The translations under genes were made by a program, and so were the position numbers. Shown piece by piece: positions 1 through 8,491 of a stretch of DNA of 35,642 nucleotides. The notes below the pieces were generated by a model that was not told the origin of the DNA, did no database searches, and saw only the letters and a program-made list of their open reading frames with translations. Each line of letters opens with the position of its first letter. Position 1 is the stretch's first letter. Source of the stretch: Candidatus Phytoplasma citri (GTDB lineage: Bacteria > Bacillota_I > Bacilli_A > Acholeplasmatales > Acholeplasmataceae); assembly GCF_002009625.1 (NCBI RefSeq), contig NZ_MWKN01000002.1, positions 1-35,642 of the forward strand, written 5' to 3'.

Positions 1-22
1 ATTATGAGCATCTTTTGCGCCC
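1..22 (-). mobile_element. 5' end of a group II intron interrupting rnpA (runs off the window)
   Basis: On the minus strand this stretch begins GGGCGCAAAAGATGC and continues with CATAAT. It is nearly identical to the first 22 nt of the intron in tRNA-Arg (31088 downward) and close to the one in tRNA-Pro. It directly follows the rnpA coding sequence, whose frame hits a stop at 2-4 if read into it. The rest of the intron and the 3' exon lie outside the window, so it cannot be seen whether it is complete or spliceable. Identification rests on the match to the two full introns, which carry domain V. Confidence 0.72.
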
Positions 23-172
23 GTTAATACTTAAAGCAAATTTAAAATTCAAAGTTTTATTATAATAAATATAATATATTTTAAAAAAATAATTCGCTAC
101 ACTTTTGTTTTCGTGTCGGAAAATTAAATTAATTTCTTTATTTTTGCTTAAAATAAATTTTTTTTTCATCAT
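23..172 (-). CDS. rnpA: ribonuclease P protein component, 5' exon (interrupted)
   Basis: RnpA is the protein subunit of RNase P, which trims the 5' leaders of pre-tRNAs. Fifty codons are visible, starting at ATG-ATG (172 or 169). The translation MMKKKFILSKNKEINLIF, followed by a stretch ending FKFALSIN, fits the RnpA N-terminus (basic start, F..G/HENKSVANYF, then the F-x-[FI]-[GA]-[LI]-S strand). The family next expects a KK-G-NAV-RN-KR motif. Instead the sequence switches after codon 50 to a group II intron 5' end, and read-through would add GRKRCS and stop. It lies 67 bp downstream of rpmH, the usual rpmH-rnpA order. The gene is either spliced, with its 3' exon outside the window, or broken. 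Confidence 0.75.
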
Positions 173-239
173 AATAATTTTTTAAATTTGATTAATTAAA
201 ATATTATAAAAAATAAAAATTTTAATTTTATTCATAATA

Positions 240-374
240 CTAAACTGTTAATTGATAACGTCCTTTAGATCTTCTATTAGATAAAAGACGGCGACCACTA
301 GAATTAGACATTCGTTTTAAAAAACCATGTGTTCTTTTTCGTTTAATTTTACTAGGTTGATAAGTTCTTTTCAT
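240..374 (-). CDS. rpmH: 50S ribosomal protein L34
   Basis: L34 is a small, very basic protein of the large ribosomal subunit. The 44-residue product begins [19 protein letters not shown] and contains the family pattern ending in R-S-x-G-R-R-L-L-x-x-R-R-x-K-G-R, so it is full length. It starts at ATG (372-374) and ends in TAG. It precedes rnpA, as in most bacteria. In many Firmicutes this pair neighbours dnaA and the origin, but here the upstream side holds a decayed intron and the pepA-like gene, and no DnaA-box cluster was recognised. Confidence 0.95.
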   Translation of the reverse strand: MKRTYQPSKIKRKRTHGFLKRMSNSSGRRLLSNRRSKGRYQLTV

Positions 375-421
375 TTTTCTTAATATCTTTTCCTTTGGAA
401 TATTTTAAATTTCATTAACAA

Positions 422-842
422 CTAAAATAAAACAATAAAAACTATTAATATTAGTGAAACTTCTAACGATGGAGGTTTTTTGCCATTTGTCTGTGGTAGT
501 GTCTCTAAACAAATGGATTCAGTAATGTATTTCGAGTACGTTAGTTGACTTAAATTCCTTGTCATACGAAAATATAAGATAATGACTTGAACCATTAAAT
601 AAGGAGTTAATAATTGTTCTATCGCTTGTAGGATAATTCTATCTTGCATTAAAGATCTGGTTTTATCCTTTCCTTACGGAAGATACAATCTTTTAACCGG
701 ATTCGAGTTGTCTTAATTACGAACGTATTTTTGGTGATCATTATTTAATTTCATTAAATTAATATTACTTAACTTATGTTTCTATGATCGATTCCGGATG
801 TTTCTACTCCTTGGTTCGTAGCAACCTAATTAAATATGAAAA
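422..842 (-). pseudogene. group II intron reverse transcriptase/maturase, decayed fragment
   Basis: Several reverse transcriptase blocks of group II intron-encoded proteins can be read on the minus strand, in more than one frame and across stops. VATNQGVETSGIDH (from about 825) corresponds to the RT-0/1 block V-T-x-N-K-G-x-K-T-x-G-I-D-G. NPVKRLYLP-stop-GKDKTRSL corresponds to P-V-R-R-V-x-I-P-K-x-x-G-K-x-R-x-L. MQDRIILQAIEQLLTPYL (from about 649) corresponds to D-R-I-I-Q-Q-A-I-x-x-x-L-x-P. The catalytic YxDD block and the maturase domain are missing. This is a dead remnant and cannot supply the maturase for the tRNA introns in this window. Confidence 0.8.
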
Positions 843-1125
843 ATTTATTCGATAATTTTAAAGATCAATCAGGAATCTTATTCTCCCAGGTTTTCTTTAG
901 CTGATAAACTACTCAATATTGTAATATTTATTAGTAGATTCTGGACTGTCCGTTTCAGCAACTTCCGAGACAGGTTTTGTCATTACATCAATTTCCTTCT
1001 TAGGCCATTGCAGGCTTCTCCATCGAATTATTTGGTAGCAGGGTCCTCTTGACTAATTTGCTTTTGTCGCAACCCGCTTTTATGGTCTGCTGTAATTTGA
1101 CATTCTTTCGTTTGTCAAACCGACC
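843..1125 (-). mobile_element. probable 5' RNA part (domains I-III) of the same decayed group II intron
   Basis: Just upstream of the broken reverse transcriptase is about 280 bp of structured, less AT-rich, non-coding sequence. On minus it starts near GTCGGTTTGAC (1124), which resembles a mutated GUGCG intron start. It has short hairpins such as GACA-AACGAAAGAA-TGTC and motifs like CAGCAGACC and GCTGAAACGGACAG that are typical of intron domain I. No domain V/VI was found on the far side; the element is truncated before rpmH. Assignment is by position and general character, so confidence is moderate. RNase P RNA and tmRNA were considered and do not fit. 1126-1241 holds no recognised gene. Confidence 0.45.
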
Positions 1126-1241
1126 ATCTCCTTTCAGAGTTTATCAGCCCTGGTTATTGGTTAGATAGCAAGAAATTTAGGCTTCTTAGGAGACATCATT
1201 TAAATTATAAATATTTTTAGTTTAATCCGTTATTAATAATT

Positions 1242-2303
1242 TTAACTAAATAAAATTTCTTGAACCTGTTTTTGATCTAATTGCTTTATTAATAAAGTTA
1301 ATAAATTAATAGTGTGAATTATATCTTGTTGATGAACAATAGACGCGTGAGAGTGTATATAACGAGTAGGTACCGAAATTACTAACGCTGCAGCACCTAT
1401 ATGACGCGTATGCATGGCAGCAGCATCTGTAGTTCCGCCTTCTGGAGCAGCTTCTTGAAAAGGAATATTATTTTTTCGAGCCACTTTTAATACAAATTCT
1501 CTTAAAGCTGTATGAGCAACTAATCCGTGATCATAACAAGATATTTGCGGTCCTTTTCCTAAATAACTAATTGATGAATTTTGATTACCAGGAACATCAT
1601 TAGCAACGCACACGTCTACCGCTATAGCAATATCAGGTTTGACCTTATTAGCACTAGTAATAGCCCCTCTTAAACCAACTTCTTCTTGAACTGTAAAAGC
1701 ACCTATAAATTGATTAGGATTATTTTGTAATTTGCGTAATACTTCAGTAACAATTAACACTCCCGCACGATTATCTATCGCTTTAGCCAATATAAAATTT
1801 TCATCCCCCAAAGTCCGAGATTCTAAATAAGGGGTGATCATATTTCCGATAGCAACTCCTAGTTGTTGAGCTGCTTCCTTAGTGGAAACACCTATATCTA
1901 AAAACAAATTTTTCATATTAGGAGCTTGATTACGTTCGTTTGAGCTCAAAGAATGAGGAGGTTTAGCACCAGTAATACCCCAAATAATACCTTTATTAGT
2001 ATGAATCTGCCAAAGTTGAGCTAACATAACTGTCGGTAGCCAACCGCCTATAGTTTGAAATTTAACAAAACCATTGTCTGTGATTTCGGTTACCATTAAA
2101 CCAATTTCATCCATATGACCAGCCAACATAATTTTTGGACCATTTTGCCCTTTATAAGCTATTAAACTACCTAAATTATCATATTCTATTTTATTTACTG
2201 AAGAAATAATATTATTTTTAACATAATTTGTAATCTGTTTTTCTTGACCAGAAATACCATTTAACATAGTTAATTCTTTAATTTTAATTAATAAATCAGA
2301 CAT
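1242..2303 (-). CDS. M42-family metallo-aminopeptidase (glutamyl aminopeptidase type)
   Basis: This is a cytosolic peptidase that removes N-terminal residues from short peptides and uses a di-metal centre. The 353-residue product is the usual length for the PepA/YsdC/FrvX family. Visible active-site motifs in order are GHMDEIG (about residue 62, metal His and catalytic Asp), AIDNRAG (about 176-182, bridging Asp), VQEEVGLRGA (about 207-216, catalytic Glu pair), AVDV (metal Asp) and the C-terminal IHSHASI (metal His). An apical domain insert sits between the first two motifs. It starts at ATG with GGAG upstream and is last in the infC-rpmI-rplT-membrane protein series. In an organism with few biosynthetic genes it probably recycles host-derived peptides (inference). 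Confidence 0.9.
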   Translation of the reverse strand: MSDLLIKIKELTMLNGISGQEKQITNYVKNNIISSVNKIEYDNLGSLIAYKGQNGPKIMLAGHMDEIGLMVTEITDNGFVKFQTIGGWLPTVMLAQLWQIHTNKGIIWGITGAKPPHSLSSNERNQAPNMKNLFLDIGVSTKEAAQQLGVAIGNMITPYLESRTLGDENFILAKAIDNRAGVLIVTEVLRKLQNNPNQFIGAFTVQEEVGLRGAITSANKVKPDIAIAVDVCVANDVPGNQNSSISYLGKGPQISCYDHGLVAHTALREFVLKVARKNNIPFQEAAPEGGTTDAAAMHTRHIGAAALVISVPTRYIHSHASIVHQQDIIHTINLLTLLIKQLDQKQVQEILFS

Positions 2304-2345
2304 TTTTTGATGCGATCTCCTTTTTCAAAAAAATTATTTTTTTGA

Positions 2346-2924
2346 TTATTTCACAGTTATTTTATTATAATTAAAAATTTGATTAATCACAATAAATAGA
2401 TAGAATAAAAATAAAAAACCAAACAAAACAGAAAAAATTCTTAAAATTATGTAAGAAAAATCAATATTTTTTCCTAATAAAAAACAACTTGTCCCAAAAG
2501 TTACTAAATAACCGTTTAAACTCCAAATATTCATTTTATTATTTTTCCATCCAAACAAATGCAAAGAAATAAAACAATGAATCATTAAAATATAACTAAT
2601 AATATTGCTTAAATTTAACAATTTTTTTACAAAAACATTAGTTATTAAAAAAGACAAAAACAAACTACCAGAAATAAGTGATAATAAACATGTTTCTATT
2701 AAAAAGAAAAACTTTTTTAATCCTGAATTTTTTTTAAAATTTACAAATACAAAATAATAATTAAATAATAATAATAAAATTCCTAATAAAATATCAATTA
2801 TTCGGATGCCTTTTATAGAAAAATATTGAGGTTCAAAGCATGTTACGGCACTTAATAAAAATAAAATAGTTATTAAAATATTTAAAATAATTTTCTGAAA
2901 AGTTATTTTTTTAATTTCATACAT
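2346..2924 (-). CDS. hypothetical multi-pass membrane protein
   Basis: This 192-residue protein is not recognised as a known family. It is very hydrophobic, with about six potential membrane segments: roughly residues 10-30, 43-62, 74-96, 103-121, 135-150 and 156-180, separated by short basic loops (KKNSGLKK, GWKNNKMN). There is no obvious signal-peptide cleavage site and no catalytic motif. It begins at ATG with AGAGAGG about nine bases upstream. It lies 47 bp after rplT and 42 bp before the M42 peptidase, so it is probably co-transcribed with both. A small transporter component or a lineage-specific membrane protein are both possible; the sequence does not decide. Confidence 0.7.
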   Translation of the reverse strand: MYEIKKITFQKIILNILITILFLLSAVTCFEPQYFSIKGIRIIDILLGILLLLFNYYFVFVNFKKNSGLKKFFFLIETCLLSLISGSLFLSFLITNVFVKKLLNLSNIISYILMIHCFISLHLFGWKNNKMNIWSLNGYLVTFGTSCFLLGKNIDFSYIILRIFSVLFGFLFLFYLFIVINQIFNYNKITVK

Positions 2925-2971
2925 ATTTGTTGAACCTCTCTAAAAAAATCTATAATAAAATTGAATTTTCT

Positions 2972-3673
2972 TTACAATGTTTCCAGTAACAAATTAATTA
3001 ATTCTGCTTTTTTCAACTTAGATACTTTATTAATGTTATTTTTTTTTGCTAACTGACGCAAAGTTAATAAATTCATTTTTTGCAAAGATGATAAGTTTAT
3101 TGTAAATTCATTATCTGCAAAAATATCTAAATTTTTAGATTTTAAATCTCCACCAATATTATCGGTTACAGGTTTTTGGACAATAGTATCTGGAAAATCT
3201 TGTTTAATATTTTGTGAATTTAAAGCATAAAAATCTGAATTTAAATCAGATTTCGAAATATCTGTTGAATCTAAAGTAGATTTAGAAATATTTTTTGTTA
3301 ATTTATTTTTCTTAAAATCAAGCAAACTTTTTTGAGATAATTCGATATAAAATTTAAACATTTCAGGTTTATTAATAATTAAATTAGATAAAATTTTACG
3401 ATTTAAATCAACACCAGCTAATTTTAAACCATATATAAAAGAGGAGTAATTCATACCATTTTCTGAACATCCAGCATTAATACGACGGATCCATAAAGAA
3501 CGCCAATCTCTTTTATTTCTTTTACGACCAACATAAGCATATTGCCAAGAACGCATTACTTGTTCATGAGCAGTTTTATAAATAGTACTTTTAGAACCTA
3601 CATAACCCTTAGCTAATTTTAATATTTTCTTACGACGTCTACGTCGAGCTGGAACTAAATTGACTTTAACCAT
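2972..3673 (-). CDS. rplT: 50S ribosomal protein L20 with long C-terminal extension ending in a Rho-N/SAP-like motif
   Basis: Residues 1 to about 120 are a normal L20 ([14 protein letters not shown], then Y[20 protein letters not shown]), which binds 23S rRNA and nucleates 50S assembly. L20 is usually about 118 residues, but this one is 233. After it comes a Ser/Asp/Lys-rich linker (about 123-190), then residues 193-233 with [18 protein letters not shown] and [17 protein letters not shown]. That is the pattern of the Rho N-terminal/SAP-type helical domain (L-x-x-L-R-x-L-A-K-x-x-x-I, K-x-x-L-I-x-x-L). The frame is open throughout with one stop. It is last in infC-rpmI-rplT, an operon that L20 represses at the RNA level in Firmicutes. 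Confidence 0.95.
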   Translation of the reverse strand: MVKVNLVPARRRRRKKILKLAKGYVGSKSTIYKTAHEQVMRSWQYAYVGRKRNKRDWRSLWIRRINAGCSENGMNYSSFIYGLKLAGVDLNRKILSNLIINKPEMFKFYIELSQKSLLDFKKNKLTKNISKSTLDSTDISKSDLNSDFYALNSQNIKQDFPDTIVQKPVTDNIGGDLKSKNLDIFADNEFTINLSSLQKMNLLTLRQLAKKNNINKVSKLKKAELINLLLETL

Positions 3674-3708
3674 GACTCTTCTTCTTTCTTTAGATTTATA
3701 TAAAGTTG

Positions 3709-3900
3709 CTAAATTAAATTTTTAATACGTTTTAAATCTGAAGAATCTACATAAGTAAACCCTCTTAATTGTCTATTTTGTTTAGTAGTTTTGGAACCGG
3801 CTAAATGATTTTTAAAAGCATGTTTGCGTAACCATTTACCATTTTTAGTAATTTTGATACGTTTTTTTAAACCTTTATGTGTTTTTTTTTTCAAAATCAA
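3709..3900 (-). CDS. rpmI: 50S ribosomal protein L35 (TTG start)
   Basis: L35 is a small basic protein of the large subunit. [19 protein letters not shown] matches the L35 N-terminus (K-T-H-K-G-x-x-K-R-x-K-x-T-x-x-G-K), and the central [16 protein letters not shown] is the usual core. At about 63 residues it is full length. There is no in-frame ATG at the front. The candidates are TTG at 3900 ([10 protein letters not shown]) or TTG at 3894 (MKKKTHKG, closer to the family). An ATG at 3907 is out of frame. A weak AGAAAG lies about 12 bases upstream. It sits between infC and rplT, the conserved order. Confidence 0.92.
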   Translation of the reverse strand: MILKKKTHKGLKKRIKITKNGKWLRKHAFKNHLAGSKTTKQNRQLRGFTYVDSSDLKRIKNLI

Positions 3901-3976
3901 TTACCATTATTTCTTTCTATTTTTTTAAGCAAAAAACTAAATGCATAAAAACATTCAAATAAACTAATAATTAAAA

Positions 3977-4528
3977 TTAATTAGACTTTAAAGGAACTAA
4001 CAAAGAATTGATTTGATTTCCTTCTATTTTAGGAGGAATATCTACCTTCGAGACTAAATTTAAAGCTGATATAATTTTCTTAAAAATATCACTACCAATA
4101 CTAGGATTTATAGCCATTCTACCTGGTAAAAGCATATTAATTTTTACCTTATGTCCGCTTTTTAAGAAATCTTCGGCTTTTTTAATTTTAACATATAAAT
4201 CATTATCTTGAATACGAGGACTTACGCAAATAGTTTTAATATTTATTTGATTATGCTGTTTTTTACGATTTTGTTTAATTTTTTTTTGTTGTTCATAATA
4301 AAATTTGGAATAATTAACCAAACGCACTACTTTAGGATTGGAATGAGTATTAATTAAAACAAAATCTTCATTTTGCTGTTCAGCTAGATCAAATATTTGT
4401 TCTTTTTGAAAAATTCCTAATTGTTTTCCTTGATTATTGATAACCAAATATTCTCCGGCAGGAACTTTTTCGTTATATAGAAAACTAATTTTTAAATTTT
4501 CTTTTTTATTTTTTTTATGTTTAATAAT
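3977..4528 (-). CDS. infC: translation initiation factor IF-3, AUU start codon
   Basis: IF-3 binds the 30S subunit, discriminates the start codon and prevents premature 50S joining. Two domains are visible. The N-terminal part is NEKVPAGEYLVINNQGKQLG, then VRLVNYSKFYYEQQKK. The C-terminal part is IQDNDLYVKIKKAEDFLKSG with V-K-I-N-M-L-L-P-G-R. Starting at the TTG at 4447 would delete the conserved NEKVPAGEYL segment. The frame continues upstream without ATG, GTG or TTG to ATT at 4526-4528, placed 8 bases after AAAGGAG. AUU is the known autoregulatory start of infC in enterobacteria and others, so this is the best start and gives 183 residues. First gene of infC-rpmI-rplT. Confidence 0.92.
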   Translation of the reverse strand: MIKHKKNKKENLKISFLYNEKVPAGEYLVINNQGKQLGIFQKEQIFDLAEQQNEDFVLINTHSNPKVVRLVNYSKFYYEQQKKIKQNRKKQHNQINIKTICVSPRIQDNDLYVKIKKAEDFLKSGHKVKINMLLPGRMAINPSIGSDIFKKIISALNLVSKVDIPPKIEGNQINSLLVPLKSN

Positions 4529-4540
4529 GTGAATAACTCC

Positions 4541-5044
4541 TTTTTTTACACTATATTTATAATTTTAGCAAAAAACCAAAATTATTTAAAATAAACTTAA
4601 TTATGATATATTAATAAAATTGAAATATATGTAATCTTTTTTCGCAAAAAATTAATTTTGCTATTATTCGTAAATAATTAACTCTTCTAAGAACTGAAAA
4701 AATACAAATCTTATATCTTTCGATAAATTCTTTAATTACCTTACTAACTTGAATTTGGGTAAAATTATAAAATTTACAAATAGATAATTAAATAATAAAA
4801 CAAAAAATTATTATTAATAAAACAATTTTACTCATTATTAATTTTAAATTTTTATTTTTAAATTTATTATTATTTATTTTAATTAAATTAATTAACAAAA
4901 ATCAACTTAAAATACTTTTATAAATTTAAAAGATTTAAATCAATTAAATCAAAAATCAATTTATTAATTTAAATATCAAAATAATAATTTCATAATTTAA
5001 ATATTTAAATGATAAAAATTTTAATATGATTAAAAATATAAAAA
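4541..5044. other. non-coding gap between tuf terminator and infC
   Basis: About 500 bp of extremely AT-rich sequence with no coding frame or RNA gene that I can recognise. The infC promoter must lie at its left end; a TATAAATATAG on minus just upstream of the infC ribosome binding site (about 4549-4560) is a weak -10 candidate. A short inverted repeat (GCAAAA/TTTTGC, about 4644-4661) is present. Low-complexity TTAAAT/AATTTA runs fill the rest. In Firmicutes this position can hold the L20- or IF-3-linked leader control, but no such structure could be defined by eye. Confidence 0.5.
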
Positions 5045-5063
5045 AAGACTATACACTAGTCTT
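5045..5063 (-). terminator. intrinsic terminator after tuf
   Basis: On minus, AAGACTA-GTGTA-TAGTCTT forms a perfect 7-bp stem with a 5-nt loop, directly followed by a T run (TTTTTTATA). It begins 24 bp past the tuf stop codon, so it most likely ends the long rplM...tuf transcription unit. Confidence 0.8.
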
Positions 5064-5086
5064 CTTTCATAATTAAATAACTTTAA

Positions 5087-6289
5087 TTAATTCGGTAAAA
5101 TTTCAATAATTTTTCCTGAACCAATAGTTTTACCGCCTTCACGAAAAGCAAAAGAAGTACCTACTTCTAACGCAACAGGTTTAATTAAATCAACTTCAAT
5201 AGTCGCATTATCACCTGGCATCGCTACAGCAATATTATTAGGCAAAGTAATAACACCTGTAACATTAGCAGTTCTAAAGAAAAATTGAGGTCTATAATTA
5301 GTTCTGAATGATTTTTTACGACCACCTTCTTCTTCGGTTAAAATATAAACTTCTGCTTTAAATTTAGAATATACCTTTAAAGAATTCGGTTTCACTATTA
5401 CTTGACCTTTTTTAATATCAATATGTTTAATACCACGTAATAAAATAGCAGCATTATCTCCTGCTTGAATTTGGGTTCTAGATTTTTTAAAAATTTCCAA
5501 ACCAATTGCGACAGTAGAAGTATCTTTATCTAAACCAAGAATTTGAACTTCTTCGCCTAAAGTTAATTTACCTCTTTCTACTCTACCAGAAGCAGTTGTT
5601 CCACGACCTGTAATAGAATATATATCTTCAATAGGCATCAAAAAAGGTTTATCAATATCACGAATAGGCAAAGGTAATTTATCCAATTCTGCTACTAAAT
5701 CTGCAATTTTAGATAAATAACTTTGATCACCATCTAAAGCTTTTAAAGCAGATCCTTGAATAATAGGAATTTCTGATCCATTATAACCATTTTTAGTTAA
5801 AATTTCACGTATTTCATGTTCTACCAAAGGTATTAAATCAGGAATAGCTTTATCGCATTTATTTAAAAAAACTATTAAATTAGGAACTCCTACGTGTTTA
5901 GCTAATAAAATATGTTCGCGAGTTTGAGGTTGAGCACCATCAGCAGCCGAAACTACCAAAATAGCTGCATCCATTTGAGCTGCTCCAGTAATCATATTTT
6001 TAATATAATCCTTATGACCAGGACAATCAATATGAGCATAATTACGAGTGTCACTTTCATATTCCAAATGATGAGCGTTAATAGTAATACCACGTTCTTG
6101 TTCTTCAACAGTTTTATCTAAAGTTTTAATATCTTTGCGAAATTTAGCTAAATTTTTTGCGGCTAAATAATTATTAATAGCTAAACTTAAAGTGCTTTTT
6201 CCGTGATCTACATGACCAAGAGTTCCTAAGTTTAAATGAGGTTTAATTATTTGCGCTTCTTCTTTAATATTTATTTTTTCTTTTGACAT
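5087..6289 (-). CDS. tuf: elongation factor Tu
   Basis: EF-Tu delivers aminoacyl-tRNA to the ribosome with GTP hydrolysis. At 400 residues it is full length. In order: P-loop GHVDHGKS (about 26-33), switch I ERGITIN, G3 DCPGHKDY (catalytic His), G4 NKCD, G5 SALKAL, then domains II ([13 protein letters not shown]) and III ([44 protein letters not shown]). It is more divergent than usual: [16 protein letters not shown] replaces the near-universal H-V-N-I-G-T-I-G-H-V-D-H-G-K-T-T, so the Mg-binding Thr is Ser, and AHHLEYES replaces T-A-H-V-E-Y-E-T. All catalytic residues are kept, so it should be active. It is last in the rpsL-rpsG-fusA-tuf string. Confidence 0.97.
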   Translation of the reverse strand: MSKEKINIKEEAQIIKPHLNLGTLGHVDHGKSTLSLAINNYLAAKNLAKFRKDIKTLDKTVEEQERGITINAHHLEYESDTRNYAHIDCPGHKDYIKNMITGAAQMDAAILVVSAADGAQPQTREHILLAKHVGVPNLIVFLNKCDKAIPDLIPLVEHEIREILTKNGYNGSEIPIIQGSALKALDGDQSYLSKIADLVAELDKLPLPIRDIDKPFLMPIEDIYSITGRGTTASGRVERGKLTLGEEVQILGLDKDTSTVAIGLEIFKKSRTQIQAGDNAAILLRGIKHIDIKKGQVIVKPNSLKVYSKFKAEVYILTEEEGGRKKSFRTNYRPQFFFRTANVTGVITLPNNIAVAMPGDNATIEVDLIKPVALEVGTSFAFREGGKTIGSGKIIEILPN

Positions 6290-6385
6290 TTTATTTTTTC
6301 TCCATTTAATATTTTTGTACTAAAATAATTAATTAATTATTTATAATAACCGAAATATTAATAAATAATGTTATATCTATAAATT

Positions 6386-8452
6386 TTATTTATTACGTGA
6401 TTCAATAATTTTATTAGCGATATGGTCAGGAGCTTTTTCATATTTAAAAAATTCCATAGAAAAATTAGCTCTTCCTTGAGTATTAGAACGCAAACTACTT
6501 GAATATTTAAACATTTCTGCTAAAGGAACAAAAGCCTGAATTTTCATAACCATACCTATGTTTTCTTGATTCTCTAAACGACCTCTACGCGAAATTAAAT
6601 CTCCGATAACATTACCAATATATTCATGAGGAGTAATTAATTCTAATTTCATAATAGGTTCTAAAATAACAACTAATTTGCTATTACGTAATTTTCGCAA
6701 AGCTGCTGCTGCAGCAGATTTAAAAGCAAATTCCGAAGAATCCACTTCATGAAAAGCACCGCTAAATAAAGTTGCTTTAATATCGGTTAAAGGATAACCA
6801 GCGATTATACCACTAGATAAAGATTCTTGTAAACCTTTAGATACAGCTGGAATATAATTTTGCGGGATAGCACCGTATTTAACATTATTAACAAATTCAA
6901 AACCTTTTCCAGGATTAGGTTCAAACAAAATTTGCACATAACCATACTGCCCGCGGCCTCCTGTTTGATGTTTGCATTCTCCATCAACTTCTATAGAACT
7001 AATTAAAGTTTCTCGATAAGCCACTTGAGGTTCTGACACTTTTACTTGAATTTGAAATTCTCTTTTTAAACGTTCCATGAGAACATCCAAATGTAAATCA
7101 CCCATTCCAGCAGCAATCATTTGTTTTGACTCTGGATCTACAGTAAATTTAAAAGTCGGATCTTCTTGAGTAAAACTAAACAAAGCAGAACTAATTTTGT
7201 CCTGTTCTTTGGAAAAAACAGGTTCTACTGCAACTTGTAAAACTGGTTCAGGAAAACTCATTTTTTCTAACAAAATAAAATCATTTTCATATGTCAAAGT
7301 GTCTCCTGTAATAGTATTTTTTAAACCAATTACAGCTACAATATCACCAGCATAAGCTTCTTTAATATCTTGTCTAGAATTAGCATGCATTAATAATAAA
7401 CGTGAAGCACGTTCTGTAATATTTTTATTATTATTTTGCACATAAGAACCAGATTTTAAACAACCTGAATAAATACGTATAAAGGTTAAACGTCCGAAAG
7501 AATCTGTCATAACTTTAAAAGCTAATGCAATAAAAGACTCTTTAAAATTAATTTTACGAACAATAGGTTGTTCATTTTTATCATAACCATTAATATCGGG
7601 TAAATCTAAAGGTGAAGGCAAAAAATCTACTAAAGCATTTAATAAAGGAACAATACCTTTATTTTTTAAAGCTGAACCACATAAAACTGGAAAAAAATTA
7701 ACTTCTAAAGTGGCTTGACGAAGTGCTTTTTTAATGAGAGTAGTAGAAATAGGCTCATTTTCCAAAAGATTATTTAATAATTCGTCATTTAAAGAAGCTA
7801 GTTTATCTATTAATATTTGTCTTTTAGAATTAACAAGTTCTTTTAGTTCTTCAGGAATAGGAATTAATTGATTTTCTCGATCAGGACTAGAAGAATATTC
7901 CCAAGCTTGCATTTCTATTAAATCAACAAAACCACGAAAATTATTTTCTACACCGATAGGCCATTGAATGGCATAAGCAAAAACATTTAATCTTTTCTCT
8001 AAACTAGCGATAGCATTTTCAAAATTAGCCCCTAATTTATCAATTTTATTAACAAACACAATTCGAGGAACTTTATAATAAGTTGCTTGACGCCAAACTG
8101 TTTCTGTTTGCGGTTCTACTCCGGCTTGAGCATCTATAACTACTACACCACCATCCAAAACACGTAAAGAACGATTAACTTCTGAAGAAAAATCAATATG
8201 TCCTGGAGTATCAATAATATTAATTTTACAATTATTCCAAAAAACAGTAGTAGCAGCTGATGTAATTGTAATTCCTCTTTCTTTTTCTTGGTCCATCCAA
8301 TCCATTTGAGCTAAACCTTCATGAGTTTCTTTAGCTATACGAATTTTTCCGGTATAAAATAAAATTCTTTCAGTAGTAGTAGTTTTTCCTGCATCGATAT
8401 GAGCCATAATACCGATATTACGTATTTTACTTAATTCTAATTCAATTCCCAT
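6386..8452 (-). CDS. fusA: elongation factor G
   Basis: EF-G is the GTPase that drives ribosomal translocation and, with ribosome recycling factor, subunit splitting. The 688-residue product is full length. Seen in order: P-loop AHIDAGKTTTTERILFYTG (about 16-34), switch I region ERGITITSAATT, G3 DTPGHIDFSSEVNRSLRVLD, G4 NKIDK, and domain IV/V motifs GGRGQYGYV and YIGNVIGDLISRRGR. The start ATG has a strong AAAGGAGG six bases upstream. It lies between rpsG and tuf as in Bacillus. Nothing is missing. Confidence 0.98.
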   Translation of the reverse strand: MGIELELSKIRNIGIMAHIDAGKTTTTERILFYTGKIRIAKETHEGLAQMDWMDQEKERGITITSAATTVFWNNCKINIIDTPGHIDFSSEVNRSLRVLDGGVVVIDAQAGVEPQTETVWRQATYYKVPRIVFVNKIDKLGANFENAIASLEKRLNVFAYAIQWPIGVENNFRGFVDLIEMQAWEYSSSPDRENQLIPIPEELKELVNSKRQILIDKLASLNDELLNNLLENEPISTTLIKKALRQATLEVNFFPVLCGSALKNKGIVPLLNALVDFLPSPLDLPDINGYDKNEQPIVRKINFKESFIALAFKVMTDSFGRLTFIRIYSGCLKSGSYVQNNNKNITERASRLLLMHANSRQDIKEAYAGDIVAVIGLKNTITGDTLTYENDFILLEKMSFPEPVLQVAVEPVFSKEQDKISSALFSFTQEDPTFKFTVDPESKQMIAAGMGDLHLDVLMERLKREFQIQVKVSEPQVAYRETLISSIEVDGECKHQTGGRGQYGYVQILFEPNPGKGFEFVNNVKYGAIPQNYIPAVSKGLQESLSSGIIAGYPLTDIKATLFSGAFHEVDSSEFAFKSAAAAALRKLRNSKLVVILEPIMKLELITPHEYIGNVIGDLISRRGRLENQENIGMVMKIQAFVPLAEMFKYSSSLRSNTQGRANFSMEFFKYEKAPDHIANKIIESRNK

Positions 8453-8491
8453 ATTACCTCCTTTAAGTTAAAAATATTAAAAGCAGTGATT

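Noticed and set aside
375-1241. RNase P RNA, tmRNA or 6S RNA in the pepA-rpmH gap
   Set aside because: No GAAAGUC core of RNase P RNA and no tRNA-like end or tag frame of tmRNA; reverse transcriptase blocks in half of it point to an intron.
3977-4447. IF-3 starting at TTG 4447
   Set aside because: It would remove the conserved NEKVPAGEYL segment; the frame is open upstream to an ATT with a well-placed ribosome binding site.
4644-4661. Inverted repeat GCAAAA/TTTTGC as a terminator
   Set aside because: Only six paired bases beyond the AT core, no clear gene end next to it; likely chance in AT-rich DNA.
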